A stretch of DNA of 64,000 nucleotides, from the NCBI GenBank assembly GCA_963739135.1, contig CAVTZG010000026.1:310001-374000 (forward strand). The letters are read 5' to 3'. Positions within the stretch are counted from its first letter, which is position 1; each line of letters begins with the position of its first letter. This document shows, piece by piece, positions 34,342 through 45,958 of the stretch. Position numbers and translations under genes: made by a program. The notes beneath the pieces were generated by a model. That model was not told the DNA's origin, made no database searches, and saw nothing but the letters and a program-made list of their open reading frames with translations. The stretch is from Palsa-504 sp963739135. GTDB taxonomy: Bacteria; Actinomycetota; Actinomycetes; Streptosporangiales; Streptosporangiaceae.

Positions 34342-35640
34342 CTAATTAGTAACGTTCTCCGCCTCAAATTGTTCCCGCCGAAGCAGTTCTCGCTTGATCA
34401 GGACGAGGTCGTGCTTCCCGCTGGGGAGCATGGGAACAGCACCGACCATCACGACTCTGCTCGGAGCAGCGTAACGCGGCAGGCGCTCGCGCACATGCAG
34501 TCGGAGCAATTCGAGCGTCGGCGGATCGGATGGATCGGACGGTACCACGACCGCTATGACACGTTCGCCCCATTCGGGGTCGGGCTGCCCGACGACCGCC
34601 ACGTCCCGGACGCCCGGACAGCCCGCCAGCACCTCCGCGACCTCGCCGGGGACCACCTTGTGCCCGCCGGTGTTGATGACGTCGTCCGCGCGCCCCCGGA
34701 CCACCAGCCGCCCCGAGGCGTCCAGGCGCCCCAGGTCGCCGGTGACGAACCAGTGTTGGCCCGGGGGGGACGACCCCCCCCAAGCCCCCCCCGCTCCTGG
34801 GGGGAAACCGTTCCCCCCAGACCCCCTCGGCCCCCCTGGCCTGTACCCAGAGAACAGCACCGGGCCGCCGATCCGGATGCGGCCGTCTTCGCCGCCGACC
34901 TCGACCCGCACCCCGTCCAGCGGGACGCCGTCGTACACGCAGCCGCCGCAGGTCTCGGTCATGCCGTAGGTGGTCACCACCGGCACGCGGGCGGCCCGCG
35001 CCGCCTCGAGCAGGCCGCCAGGCGCGGCGGCGCCGCCGAGGAGCACCGAGGAGAAGGCGCTCAGGGCCGATGTCCCGTCATTTGCCGTTATGTCGCTCTG
35101 TCGGCTTTCGCTGGCCAGCAGACGCCGCAGCTGGGTCGGCACCAGCGAGACATGCGCGCAGCCCGAGGCGGCGACCGTCTGCGGGTCGGCCCGGTCGGCC
35201 AGCACCGGGTCGGTGCCGCTGACCAGCGAGCGCACCAGCACCTGGATCCCGGCGACGTGGGTGACGGGCAGGCAGCACAGCCACCGCTCGCCGGGCCGGG
35301 CGCCGATCCGGCCCAGCGAGGCCCGCGCCGAGTGCAGCAGCGCCGCCGCGCTCAGCTCGACCCCCTTGGGTGTGCCGGTGGATCCCGAGGTGGCGATGAC
35401 GACCGCCGTACCTTCGGCGACTGCCTTCTGGTCGGCCGAACGGGCCGTGGTTACTCCGTCCGGATCCTCCACCGTGTCCGGGGCCAGCGCGCCGAGCAGT
35501 TCATCCAGCCGGGCTTGCGGCCGCCCGGCGTCCAGCGGGAGGATGGCCGGCCCGCTGCCGTCCAGCGCCGCGGCCAGCAACTCGAGCAGCCGGGGCCCGG
35601 CCCGGTCGACGAGGACCGCGTGGAGGGGACGCTTGCTCAC
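34342..35640 (-). CDS. menE: o-Succinylbenzoate-CoA ligase MenE with an in-frame G-tract insert
   Basis: 432 aa adenylate-forming enzyme that activates o-succinylbenzoate for menaquinone synthesis. P-loop ATSGSTGTPKGVELS near 82-97, VTTYGMTETCGG near 225, GDLGRLDASGRLVVRGRADDVINTGGHKV near 315-345, and the C-terminal catalytic Lys in LPSGKHDLVLIKR. Between GYRPGG and QHWFVTGDLG lies a Gly/Pro-rich insert coded by 34760-34845 that typical MenE lacks. GTG 35640 is preceded by TAACCT with 7-nt spacing (35648-35653). Divergent from menB with 37 bp between, so the men genes share a control region. Confidence 0.88.
   Translation of the reverse strand: MSKRPLHAVLVDRAGPRLLELLAAALDGSGPAILPLDAGRPQARLDELLGALAPDTVEDPDGVTTARSADQKAVAEGTAVVIATSGSTGTPKGVELSAAALLHSARASLGRIGARPGERWLCCLPVTHVAGIQVLVRSLVSGTDPVLADRADPQTVAASGCAHVSLVPTQLRRLLASESRQSDITANDGTSALSAFSSVLLGGAAAPGGLLEAARAARVPVVTTYGMTETCGGCVYDGVPLDGVRVEVGGEDGRIRIGGPVLFSGYRPGGPRGSGGNGFPPGAGGAWGGSSPPGQHWFVTGDLGRLDASGRLVVRGRADDVINTGGHKVVPGEVAEVLAGCPGVRDVAVVGQPDPEWGERVIAVVVPSDPSDPPTLELLRLHVRERLPRYAAPSRVVMVGAVPMLPSGKHDLVLIKRELLRREQFEAENVTN
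34760..34845. repeat. G-tract palindromic insert inside menE
   Basis: Runs of 5-8 C or G form nested inverted repeats with GGGGGGAAACCGTTCCCCCC near 34799-34818. Read on the minus strand it matches the order of blocks in menD at 38130-38225: GGGGGGCC, then CTGGGGGGA, TCCCCCCAG, GGGGGGG and CCCCCCCGGG. It keeps the menE frame. Confidence 0.8.
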
Positions 35641-35677
35641 GATCGTAAGGTTAGAACCCGGAATGAGGAGGTTACGA

Positions 35678-36508
35678 GTGATCGAATGGCAGCGGTCCGG
35701 CCCCCAACCTGGGAAGGACTACTCCGACATCTTCTACGACACGGCCGAGGGCATCGCCAAGATCACCATCAACCGGCCCGAAGTGCGCAACGCGTTCCGG
35801 CCGACGACCCTCTTCGAGCTGTCGCACGCGCTCGACGTCGCGCGCGACGATCCGGGCATCGGTGTGATCATTCTCACCGGTGCGGGCGAGGCGGCGTTCT
35901 GCTCCGGCGGCGACCAGAAGATCCGCGGCGACGACGGCTACCTCGACGTGCACGGCGTGGGCCGCCTCAACGTGCTTGACCTGCAGGTCCAGATCCGCCG
36001 CACGCCCAAGCCGGTCATCGCCATGGTGGCTGGGTACGCCATCGGCGGCGGGCACGTGCTGCACGTGTGCTGTGACCTGACCATCGCCGCGGACAACGCC
36101 ATCTTCGGCCAGACCGGGCCCAAGGTCGGCTCGTTCGACGGCGGCTACGGCTCCTGGCTGCTCGCCGCCACCGTCGGCCTGAAGAAGGCCCGCGAGATCT
36201 GGTACCTGTGCCGCCAGTACGACGCCCAGAAGGCGCTGGACATGGGCCTGGTCAACGAGGTCGTCCCGCTGGCCTCGCTGGAGGAGGAGACGGTGGCCTG
36301 GGCCCGCGAGCTAATGACCAAGTCGCCGCTGGCGCTGCGCATGCTGAAGGGCTCGCTCAACGCGTTCACCGACGGCGCGGCCGGCATGCAGCAGTTCGCC
36401 GGTGACGCCACCATGCTCTACTACATGAGCGAGGAGGCCCAGGAGGGCCGCAACGCCTACCAGCAGAAGCGTCAGCCCGATTTCTCGCAGTTCCCCAGGC
36501 GCCCATGA
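35678..36508 (+). CDS. menB: 1,4-Dihydroxy-2-naphthoyl-CoA synthase MenB
   Basis: 276 aa crotonase-fold enzyme closing the naphthoquinone ring. Motifs: INRPEVRNAFRPTT near 32, FCSGGDQKIRGDDGY near 78 with the bicarbonate/oxyanion region, AGYAIGGGHVLHVCCDLTIA near 118, and FGQTGPKVGSFDGGYGS near 142, specific for MenB over other crotonases. GTG 35678 follows GAGGAGG (35665-35671). An in-frame ATG at 35663 would put the SD inside the gene. First gene of menB-menC-menD. Confidence 0.94.
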   Translation: MIEWQRSGPQPGKDYSDIFYDTAEGIAKITINRPEVRNAFRPTTLFELSHALDVARDDPGIGVIILTGAGEAAFCSGGDQKIRGDDGYLDVHGVGRLNVLDLQVQIRRTPKPVIAMVAGYAIGGGHVLHVCCDLTIAADNAIFGQTGPKVGSFDGGYGSWLLAATVGLKKAREIWYLCRQYDAQKALDMGLVNEVVPLASLEEETVAWARELMTKSPLALRMLKGSLNAFTDGAAGMQQFAGDATMLYYMSEEAQEGRNAYQQKRQPDFSQFPRRP

Positions 36509-36527
36509 CCCGTGGGAGCGAGCCGCG

Positions 36528-37511
36528 GTGACAGCAGACTGGGCGGGGCTGCGGGCGTTCGCCATCCCGATGCCGGTGAAGTTCCGCGGCGTGACGGTGC
36601 GGGAGGGGGCGCTGATCGAGGGACCGGCCGGGTGGGGAGAGTTCTCGCCCTTCGCCGAGTACGGGCCGCGGGAGTGCGCCCGCTGGCTGGCCAGCGCCCT
36701 TGAGTCCGCGGCAGGCGAATGGCCGGTACCGGTCAGGGACCGGATCCCGGTCAACGTGACCGTCCCGGCGGTGGGACCCGAGCAGGCCATGCGGATCGTC
36801 GCCGGGTCGGGCTGCCGGACGGCGAAGGTCAAGGTGGCCGAGCGCGGCCAGGCCGAGGCCGACGACATCGAGCGGGTCGAGGCGGTCCGTGCGGCGCTCG
36901 GGCCGGACGGCAAGATCAGGGTCGATGCCAACGGCGGCTGGGATCCGGCGCAGGCGGCACGCATGCTGCGGCGGCTGGCGGCGTTCGGGCTCGAGTACGC
37001 GGAGCAGCCGTGTGCCACCCTGGACGAGCTGGCCGAACTGCGCCGCGCCATCGAGATCCCGGTCGCCGCCGACGAGTCCATCCGGCGGGCCGAGGACCCG
37101 CTGCGGGTCCGGGCCGCGGACGCGGCCGACATCGTGGTGCTCAAGGTCCAGCCGCTCGGCGGTGTCCGGGCCGCGCTGCGGGTGGCCGAGGCCTGCGCCC
37201 TGCCCGTCGTGGTGTCCAGCGCGGTCGACACCTCCGTCGGCCTGGCCGCCGGCGTGGCGCTGGCCGCCGCGCTGCCCGAACTGCCTTACGCCTGCGGCCT
37301 GGCCACCATGTCGCTGCTGGCCGGGGACGTCACCGCCGATCCGCTGGTGCCCGAAGCCGGAGAGCTGCCGGTCCGCCGTCCCGCCGTCGACGCGGCGCAG
37401 CTGGCCCGGTTCGAGGCCGATCCGGGCCCGTGGCGGGACCGGGCGGCGGCCGCGGCGCGGTACCTGCCGGACCCGGTCCCGGCGGGCCTGCCCGCGCCGG
37501 AGCGCACGTGA
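36528..37511 (+). CDS. menC: o-Succinylbenzoate synthase MenC
   Basis: 327 aa enolase-superfamily enzyme that dehydrates SHCHC. Catalytic Lys pair KVKV near 102-104, metal ligands in IRVDANGGWDP near 128 (Asp), EYAEQPC near 160 (Glu) and VAADESIRRA near 183 (Asp), and acid/base Lys in VVLKVQPLGG near 207. GTG 36528 lies 20 nt after menB, and its stop overlaps the GTG of menD. Confidence 0.9.
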   Translation: MTADWAGLRAFAIPMPVKFRGVTVREGALIEGPAGWGEFSPFAEYGPRECARWLASALESAAGEWPVPVRDRIPVNVTVPAVGPEQAMRIVAGSGCRTAKVKVAERGQAEADDIERVEAVRAALGPDGKIRVDANGGWDPAQAARMLRRLAAFGLEYAEQPCATLDELAELRRAIEIPVAADESIRRAEDPLRVRAADAADIVVLKVQPLGGVRAALRVAEACALPVVVSSAVDTSVGLAAGVALAAALPELPYACGLATMSLLAGDVTADPLVPEAGELPVRRPAVDAAQLARFEADPGPWRDRAAAAARYLPDPVPAGLPAPERT

Positions 37512-39271
37512 ACCCGGCCACCGCGTTCAGCGAGACCTTCACAGACGAGCTGGTCCGATGTGGCCTGCGCGAGGTGGTGCTGGCCCCCGGATCGCGCAGC
37601 ACGCCGCTGGCCATGGCCTTCTTCGGCGCGGCCGAGCGGGGCCAGGTCCGGCTGCACGTCAGGATCGACGAGCGTTCGGCGTCGTTCACCGCCCTCGGCC
37701 TGGCCAAGGCCAGCCGCCGCCCGGTGGCCGTGCTGTGCACGTCGGGCACGGCCGCAGCCAACTTCCACCCCGCGGTGATCGAGGCCGACGAGTCCGGCGT
37801 CCCGCTGCTGGTACTCACCGCCGACCGGCCCGGCGAGCTCAGGAGCACCGGCGCCAACCAGGCGATCGACCAGATCAAGCTGTTCGGCAGCGCGGTGCGC
37901 TGGTTCTGCGAGGCCGGGGTGCCGGAGCGGCGGGCCGGGGCGGCCGCGTACTGGCGCTCGCTGGCCTGCCAGGCGTGGGCCCACGCCGCGGGCAGCGCAG
38001 GCGGCCTGTCCGGCCCGGTCCACCTCAACCTGGCTTTCCGGGATCCGCTCACCCCGGACCCGGCCGGCGACCAGGACTGGCCGGATTCCCTGGCTGGCCG
38101 GCCGGACGGCGCCCCCTGGACCCGTTTTCACGGGCCAGGGCCAGGGGGGCCAGGGGGGCCTGGGGGGACGGGCAGTCCCCCCAGTCGCGGGGGGGTCACC
38201 GGGGGGGTCGCCCCCCCGGGGGAGATACAGCTGCCCTGGACCGAACGCGGCCTGGTGATCTGCGGAGACGGCGACTACGACGCGACGGCGCTGGTCGAGC
38301 TGGCCGGGCAGGCCGGCTGGCCGGTGCTGGCGGAGCCGTCGTCCGGTGCCCGGCACGGGCCGAACGCGCTGCCCGCCTACCAGTACCTGCTGGCGACGCC
38401 GGGATTCACGGCCGCGTACCGGCCGGACGTGCTGGTGTCGGCCGGGCGGCCGGGCCTTTCCCGCCCCCAGTCGGCGCTCCTGGCCGGTCAGGCCGGCCGG
38501 CACGTGGTCATCGGGCAGGGACCGGGACGCTGGGCCGACCCGCAGCGCTCCGCCACCGACGTCGCGGCGGCCGTCAGGCTCAGCGGGGCGCCGGCCGCCA
38601 AGACGACGCCGTGGCTGGAGGCCTGGCGGCGGGCCGATGACACGGCGCGGCGCGCGGTGGACGCGATCCTCGACGGTGACGACCGGCTGACCGAGCCGCG
38701 GCTGGCCCGGGACCTCATTCTCGGGCTGCCGGAACAAGCACTGCTGTGGACCGCAAGCAGCCTGCCCGTTCGGGATATTGATTGTCATGCCGTAACCCGA
38801 GCCGACATCCGCGTCCTGGCCAGCCGGGGCGCCAGCGGCATCGACGGCACGACCTCCGCGGCCATCGGCGCCGCGCTGGCCCACGGCGGCCCGGCCTTCG
38901 CCCTGCTCGGCGACCTGGCCTTCCTGCACGACGCGCCCGGCCTGGCCGTCGGCCCGGAGGAACCGCGGCCGGACCTGTGCCTGATCGTGGTCAACAATGA
39001 CGGCGGCGGGATCTTCTCCGCCCTCGAGCAGGCGGCTTTCCCCGGTTCGTTCGAGCGGCTGTTCGGCACCCCCCACGGGGCCGGCCTGCACCACCTGGCC
39101 GCCGCGTTCGGCCTGCCCTACCAGCGCCTCGACCAGCCCGAGGACCTGGGCAAGGCACTGGCGGGCAGCGGCCTGCGGATCGTCGAGGCGCAGACCAGCC
39201 GTACGGCGGGCGCCGAGCTGCGCGAGCAGCTGCGCGAGGCGGCGGCCGCGGCCGTGCGGTCCGCGCTGTAG
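37508..39271 (+). CDS. menD: SEPHCHC synthase MenD with an in-frame G-tract insert
   Basis: 587 aa ThDP-dependent enzyme starting menaquinone synthesis from isochorismate and 2-oxoglutarate. LAPGSRSTPLAMAFF near 20, RIDERSASFTALGLAKASRRP near 50 with the ThDP-activating Glu, TSGTAAANFHPAV near 78, and the pyrophosphate-binding GDLAFLHDAPGL near 470 with NNDGGGIFSAL near 495. A Gly/Pro-rich segment after WTRFHGPG (about residues 208-240) is coded by a palindromic insert like that in menE. GTG start overlaps menC. Confidence 0.93.
   Translation: MNPATAFSETFTDELVRCGLREVVLAPGSRSTPLAMAFFGAAERGQVRLHVRIDERSASFTALGLAKASRRPVAVLCTSGTAAANFHPAVIEADESGVPLLVLTADRPGELRSTGANQAIDQIKLFGSAVRWFCEAGVPERRAGAAAYWRSLACQAWAHAAGSAGGLSGPVHLNLAFRDPLTPDPAGDQDWPDSLAGRPDGAPWTRFHGPGPGGPGGPGGTGSPPSRGGVTGGVAPPGEIQLPWTERGLVICGDGDYDATALVELAGQAGWPVLAEPSSGARHGPNALPAYQYLLATPGFTAAYRPDVLVSAGRPGLSRPQSALLAGQAGRHVVIGQGPGRWADPQRSATDVAAAVRLSGAPAAKTTPWLEAWRRADDTARRAVDAILDGDDRLTEPRLARDLILGLPEQALLWTASSLPVRDIDCHAVTRADIRVLASRGASGIDGTTSAAIGAALAHGGPAFALLGDLAFLHDAPGLAVGPEEPRPDLCLIVVNNDGGGIFSALEQAAFPGSFERLFGTPHGAGLHHLAAAFGLPYQRLDQPEDLGKALAGSGLRIVEAQTSRTAGAELREQLREAAAAAVRSAL
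38130..38225. repeat. G-tract palindromic insert inside menD
   Basis: A run of G- and C-tracts: CCAGGGGGGCCAGGGGGGCC, then TGGGGGGACGGGCAGTCCCCCCA as a hairpin (38161-38183), GGGGGGG and CCCCCCCGGGGG. Order and sequence resemble the insert in menE (34760-34845). The length keeps the reading frame. Confidence 0.8.
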
Positions 39272-39279
39272 GCCGCGCC

Positions 39280-39453
39280 TCAGCGGCGACGGTCCAGGAT
39301 CATCGGCGTGAGCTGCTCGATGTCGGCCAGTACGGCGGTCAGGGCGGCGACGTTGGCGTGCACGTCGGACACCACCGCCACCCGGTCCACCGGGCCGTAC
39401 CGGCGCGGAGCCGGATCTTCCCACGCGGCCGGGCCGTAGCAGGCGGCGGTCAT
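39280..39453 (-). pseudogene. Metallophosphoesterase N-terminal remnant
   Basis: A 57-aa frame from ATG 39453 contains RVAVVSDVHANVAALTAVLADI, the first metal-binding motif (GDxHxN-type, here SDVHAN) of calcineurin-like phosphoesterases. It ends soon after this first helix, so all other metal ligands are missing. It lies between menD and the divergent LysR gene. Confidence 0.65.
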
Positions 39454-39505
39454 GGGCCAAGCATAGGAGCGTGCTGCGCTGGCGGTGATCGCGCGGCGGG
39501 TGCGT

Positions 39506-39511
39506 GATAAT
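39506..39511 (+). promoter_or_regulatory. -10-like box (GATAAT) before the LysR gene
   Basis: GATAAT lies 10 nt before ATG 39522, with no Shine-Dalgarno sequence; a near-leaderless transcript is possible. Confidence 0.35.
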
Positions 39512-39521
39512 TGGCAGTGCC

Positions 39522-40481
39522 ATGACGCTTACCCAGCTGAACGCCTTCGTCCTGGTGGCCCGGCTCGGCTCGGTGACCGCCGCCGCCAACGCGCTCGGCG
39601 TCAGCGAATCGGCCGTCTCCCAGGCCCTGTCGGCCCTGCGGCTGCACCTCGGCGATCAGCTGGTCACCCGCGGGCCGGTCGGCATGACGCTGACCGCCGG
39701 AGGCTCCAGGCTGCTGGCCACCGCCTCGCAGATCGTGGTACTCGGCGCCGAGGCGCATGCCGCGGTCCGCGCCGCGCAGGGCGCTCCCGAGCAGCTGCGG
39801 GTGGTGTCGTCGTCCACCGTGGCCGAGTTCGTGATCAGCCCGCTCACGGAGGCGTTCACCAAGAGGTTCGGCAGCGCCGTGGAGATCTCGGCCGGCGTCG
39901 CGGTGACCAAAGAGATGAACGTCCTGATCGCCAACCGGCTCGCGGACGTCGCCATCGGCTGCGACCCGAGCAAGACCATGCCCGACGGCCCGGCCCTGCC
40001 CCTGGTCACCGAGCCCATCTTCAGGTACCGGCTGGTGGTCGTGACGGCTGGCCAGTCCCGGCTGCGGGGCAATCCCCGCCAGTGGCTGTGGTACGTCGAT
40101 CCGTCGGGCACCGATTCCGACAGCGAGGCCGGCCAGATGCTCTCCGGCCTGGGCATTCCCGAGGAGAAGATCAGGGTTTTCCCCAACCAGACCGCCGCGT
40201 GGGCGGCCGCGGCCGACGGGACGGGCGTCGCGCCAGCCGTCGAGCACCTGGTCGCCCACCAGCTGCGCCGCGGCGAACTGTCCCGGGTCGACCTGCCCGG
40301 CTGCCGCCTGGACGCGTGCTGGCACGTCACCCTGCTCGAACGGCAGCATCAGAGCCCGGCGGCCAGTTCCTTCCGCCGCTACCTGGGCACGCCGGAGGCC
40401 ATGCACCTGATGCGCGCGCCGGCCGGCGGCGTCCCGCCGTCACGCTTCCGGCCTCCGGTTTATGTCACGATTTGGAGCTAG
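39522..40481 (+). CDS. LysR-family transcriptional regulator, likely of the CO dehydrogenase genes
   Basis: 319 aa. N-terminal winged HTH: LTQLNAFVLVARLGSVTAAANALGVSESAVSQALSALRLHLG in residues 2-50 (seen as ALGVSESAVSQALSAL). The C-terminal two-lobed effector domain starts near 90 (LRVVSSSTVAEFVISPLTEAF). It is transcribed toward the cox genes 0.7 kb downstream. LysR regulators commonly accompany form I CO dehydrogenase clusters, so it may control them; its ligand is unknown. Confidence 0.82.
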   Translation: MTLTQLNAFVLVARLGSVTAAANALGVSESAVSQALSALRLHLGDQLVTRGPVGMTLTAGGSRLLATASQIVVLGAEAHAAVRAAQGAPEQLRVVSSSTVAEFVISPLTEAFTKRFGSAVEISAGVAVTKEMNVLIANRLADVAIGCDPSKTMPDGPALPLVTEPIFRYRLVVVTAGQSRLRGNPRQWLWYVDPSGTDSDSEAGQMLSGLGIPEEKIRVFPNQTAAWAAAADGTGVAPAVEHLVAHQLRRGELSRVDLPGCRLDACWHVTLLERQHQSPAASSFRRYLGTPEAMHLMRAPAGGVPPSRFRPPVYVTIWS

Positions 40482-40851
40482 GGCTGCTATCCGAGATGTC
40501 GTGTCGTAATCGCGAGCCTGGTGATGGCGTGGACTTACCCGGCACGAGGCGGCCAAGATCGTCATCGGCTGGGCCGCGGAGCGGCGGACCCTGGCGGTCG
40601 GCGATCAGGCATCGGCCCGCCCCGCCCGCCTACGGCGTCGGCGGGGGAGTCGCTCGCTCCGCTGTGAGGAGCCTGAAAAGCCCGCGAGTATTTACCGGCA
40701 GATGCACTAGGACCTGCGCAGACGCCCGATTCCTGAGCCCTTAAGCAAGAGCTTATTCGCGAGTTGCGGGCCGGTGCGGGCCAGTGGATCATGTTGACGG
40801 TCATTACTGACCGCAGCAAGACAATGCTGTCCAGCGCCGGGAGCATACAGT
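40482..40851 (+). other. Gene-free leader before the cox cluster with remnant-like sequence
   Basis: No intact gene. A GC hairpin lies near 40615-40640 (CCCGCCCGCCTACGGCGTCGGCGGGGG region, imperfect). Near 40748-40863 a short frame reads ELRAGAGQWIMLTVITDRSKTM but has no credible start, and it overlaps the next gene. It may be a decayed ORF. The cox promoter is presumably here or after 40852. Confidence 0.35.
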
Positions 40852-41160
40852 ATGCGAATTGAATCCGACGGGCACAGCCGCGGTAACCCGCGGCTGTATG
40901 AGCTGATCGAGCACGCGCCCAAGACCGGCAAGAGCCCGACCGTCTGGGCCTGGCCTGAGCTGATCGACTACCTCAAGGTGGCCGGCCAGCCCGTGGCCGG
41001 TCCGTGGCCGCCGCATCAGCAGCCCCGGCCGGATCCCGAGGAGGACTCGCTCCCGGTGGCGGTGCCGGATCCGCAGTCACGGCAGGAAGCCCGCACCCAA
41101 CCCGCGCCCGCAGGTGATCCGGTGCCGGAGCTAGGACCGGAACCCGAGTCACGGCCCTAG
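40852..41160 (+). CDS. Small proline-rich protein upstream of coxM
   Basis: 102 aa. The first 45 residues look folded (NPRLYELIEHAPKTGKSPTVWAWPELIDYLKVAG); the rest is Pro/Glu/Gln-rich and likely disordered. GGGAG lies 9 nt before ATG 40852. It ends 23 bp before coxM and would be the first gene of the cox operon. I do not recognise it, and it could be spurious. Confidence 0.45.
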   Translation: MRIESDGHSRGNPRLYELIEHAPKTGKSPTVWAWPELIDYLKVAGQPVAGPWPPHQQPRPDPEEDSLPVAVPDPQSRQEARTQPAPAGDPVPELGPEPESRP

Positions 41161-41183
41161 GCCCGCGCCCAGAAGGAGGATCT

Positions 41184-42055
41184 ATGTATCCGTCGCGGTT
41201 CCGGTACGAGGCGCCCCGTTCGCTCGCCGAGGCGATCGGCATGCTGCACGATGGCGGGGACGACGCGAAGGTCCTGGCCGGCGGCCAGAGCCTGGTCCCG
41301 CTCATGAAGCTGCGCTTCGCCTCGCCGCAGCTGGTCGTCGACATCAACAACGTGCCCGGGCTCGATTACCACCGGGCCGACCCGGATGGCACCCTGCGCA
41401 TCGGCGCCCTGTGCCGTCACGCCGACCTCGAGCGCTCGGACCTGCTGAAGACCACCCAGCCCACCATGGCCTCGGCGGCGCCGCTGATCGCCGACCCGAT
41501 CGTGCGCAACCGGGGCACGCTGGTCGGCTCGCTGTGCCACGCCGACCCGCAGGGCGACTGGGCCTCGGTGGTGCTGGCTCTCGGCGGCTCGGTGATGGCG
41601 CGGGGTCCCCGCGGCATGCGCGCCATCCCGATGGCCGACTTCGTCGCCGGTCCGTTCCAGAACGTCCTGGACCTGGACGAGATCGCGGTCGAGGCGGTGA
41701 TACCGGCCGCTCGGGGCACCCGGGCCGGCGGCTACCTCAAGCTGGAACGCCGCGTCGGAGACTTCGCGACCGTGGGGGTCGCGGTCGCGCTCGAGATGAG
41801 CGGCGAGACCGTGACCAGGGCGGGCATCGGCCTGACCGGGGTGGGCGGTGCCACCATCGCGGCCACCGCGGCGGCCGACGCGCTGACCGGAGGGCCGCTG
41901 ACCGCTGACCGCATCGGCCAGGCCGCCGACCTGGCGGCCGAGGCCGCGCGGCCGCGAACCGACCATCGCGGCAGCGCCGAATACAAGCGGCACATGGTGC
42001 GCACATTCGTCGTGCGCCTGCTGAGCCGCACCGACGCGGCGGCGGAAAGGGCAGC

Positions 42056-42059
<4 letters not shown>
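41184..42059 (+). CDS. coxM: CO dehydrogenase medium (FAD) subunit CoxM
   Basis: 291 aa. The FAD-binding motif AGGQSLVPLMKLRFA is near residue 32 and the second motif NRGTLVGSLCHADPQGD near 110 (TIGG-type in most relatives; here TLVGSL). The C-terminal CO-dehydrogenase flavoprotein domain includes YLKLERRVGDFATVGVAVAL. It passes electrons from the Fe-S subunit to the acceptor. AGGAGGA precedes ATG 41184. Overlaps coxS by 4 nt. Confidence 0.93.
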
Positions 42060-42592
<533 letters not shown>

Positions 42593-42602
42593 GGGAGGCG
42601 AC

Positions 42603-44989
<2,387 letters not shown>

Positions 44990-44993
<4 letters not shown>

Positions 44994-45958
44994 GGGTCGT
45001 CATGGAGGGCATGGACGTCCTGGCGGAGATGGACGAGCTGAGCCGCGGCGGGCACGCCTTCGCGCTCGCCACCGTGGTCTGGCGCCAGCCTCCCTCGTCG
45101 AGCCAGCCGGGCGCGCGGGCGGTCATCACCGCCGACGGCGAACTGCGCGGCTGGATCGGCGGCGCGTGCGCCGAGCCGGTGGTGATCCGCGAGGCTCAGC
45201 GGGTGATCGCGGAAGGCACCGCCCGGCTGCTGCTGCTGGGCACCCCCGACCAGTTCGGCGGGGCGGTCCCGGACGGCATGACCGTCATCCCGATCTCCTG
45301 CCAGAGCGAGGGAGCGCTGGAGATCTACATCGAGCCCGTCCTGCCCGTCCCGCACCTGGTGATCATCGGCGTGTCGCCCATGGCCCGTACCCTGGTCAGC
45401 CTGGCCGGGGCCCTGGGCTGGCGGACCGACCTGGTCCAGGGCCCGGAATTCGCGACGGACAGCGCGGACGAACGGTCCATGATCGTGGTGGCCACGCAGG
45501 GCCACGACGACGAGGACGTGCTGGCCCGAGCGGTCGCGGCCCGGCCTGCCTACCTGGGGCTGGTCGGGTCGCGCCGCCGCGGGGCGACGGTCCTCGGCTA
45601 CCTGGCCGACCTGGGCGTACCGCAGGAGGAGCTGGACCGGGTCCGGGTGCCCGCCGGCCTGGACCTGGGCAAGACCACGCACCAGGAGATCGCGGTCGCC
45701 ATCCTGGCCGAGCTGGTCCAGCTGCGGGCCTCGGGCGCGCTGAAGCGGCCCACGGCGCAGGCCGTCTCGGCGCAGGCCGTCTCGGCGCAGGCCGTCTCGG
45801 CGCAGGCCGTCGACCCGGTGTGCGGGATGGCCGTGGCCACCACGTCGGGCCAGCCGCTCCGGCATGAGGGCACCGACTACTACTTCTGCTGCCCAGGCTG
45901 CCGCCGGGCGTTCGAGAAGGACCCTGACGCTTACGTGAAGAGAGAGACCCGATGCTGA
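44990..45958 (+). CDS. XdhC/CoxF-family Mo-cofactor maturation protein fused to a C-terminal YHS domain
   Basis: 322 aa. The XdhC N-terminal domain has FALATVVWRQPPSSSQPGARAVI near 25-47 and GWIGGACAEPVV near 55. The Rossmann part has HLVIIGVSPMARTLVSLAGALGW near 120 and AYLGLVGSRRRGATVLGYLADLG near 185. After a 15-bp tandem repeat coding AQAVS units (45755-45811) comes a YHS domain, DPVCGMAV and YYFCCPGCRRAFEKDPDAY near 278-315, with metal-type cysteines. XdhC proteins sulfurate or insert the Mo cofactor. The YHS could handle copper for the Mo-Cu site (inference). Confidence 0.88.

Noticed and set aside
36719..37507. Long plus-strand frame upstream of menD
   Set aside because: Its residues are a shadow of menC; MenD homology starts at GTG 37508.
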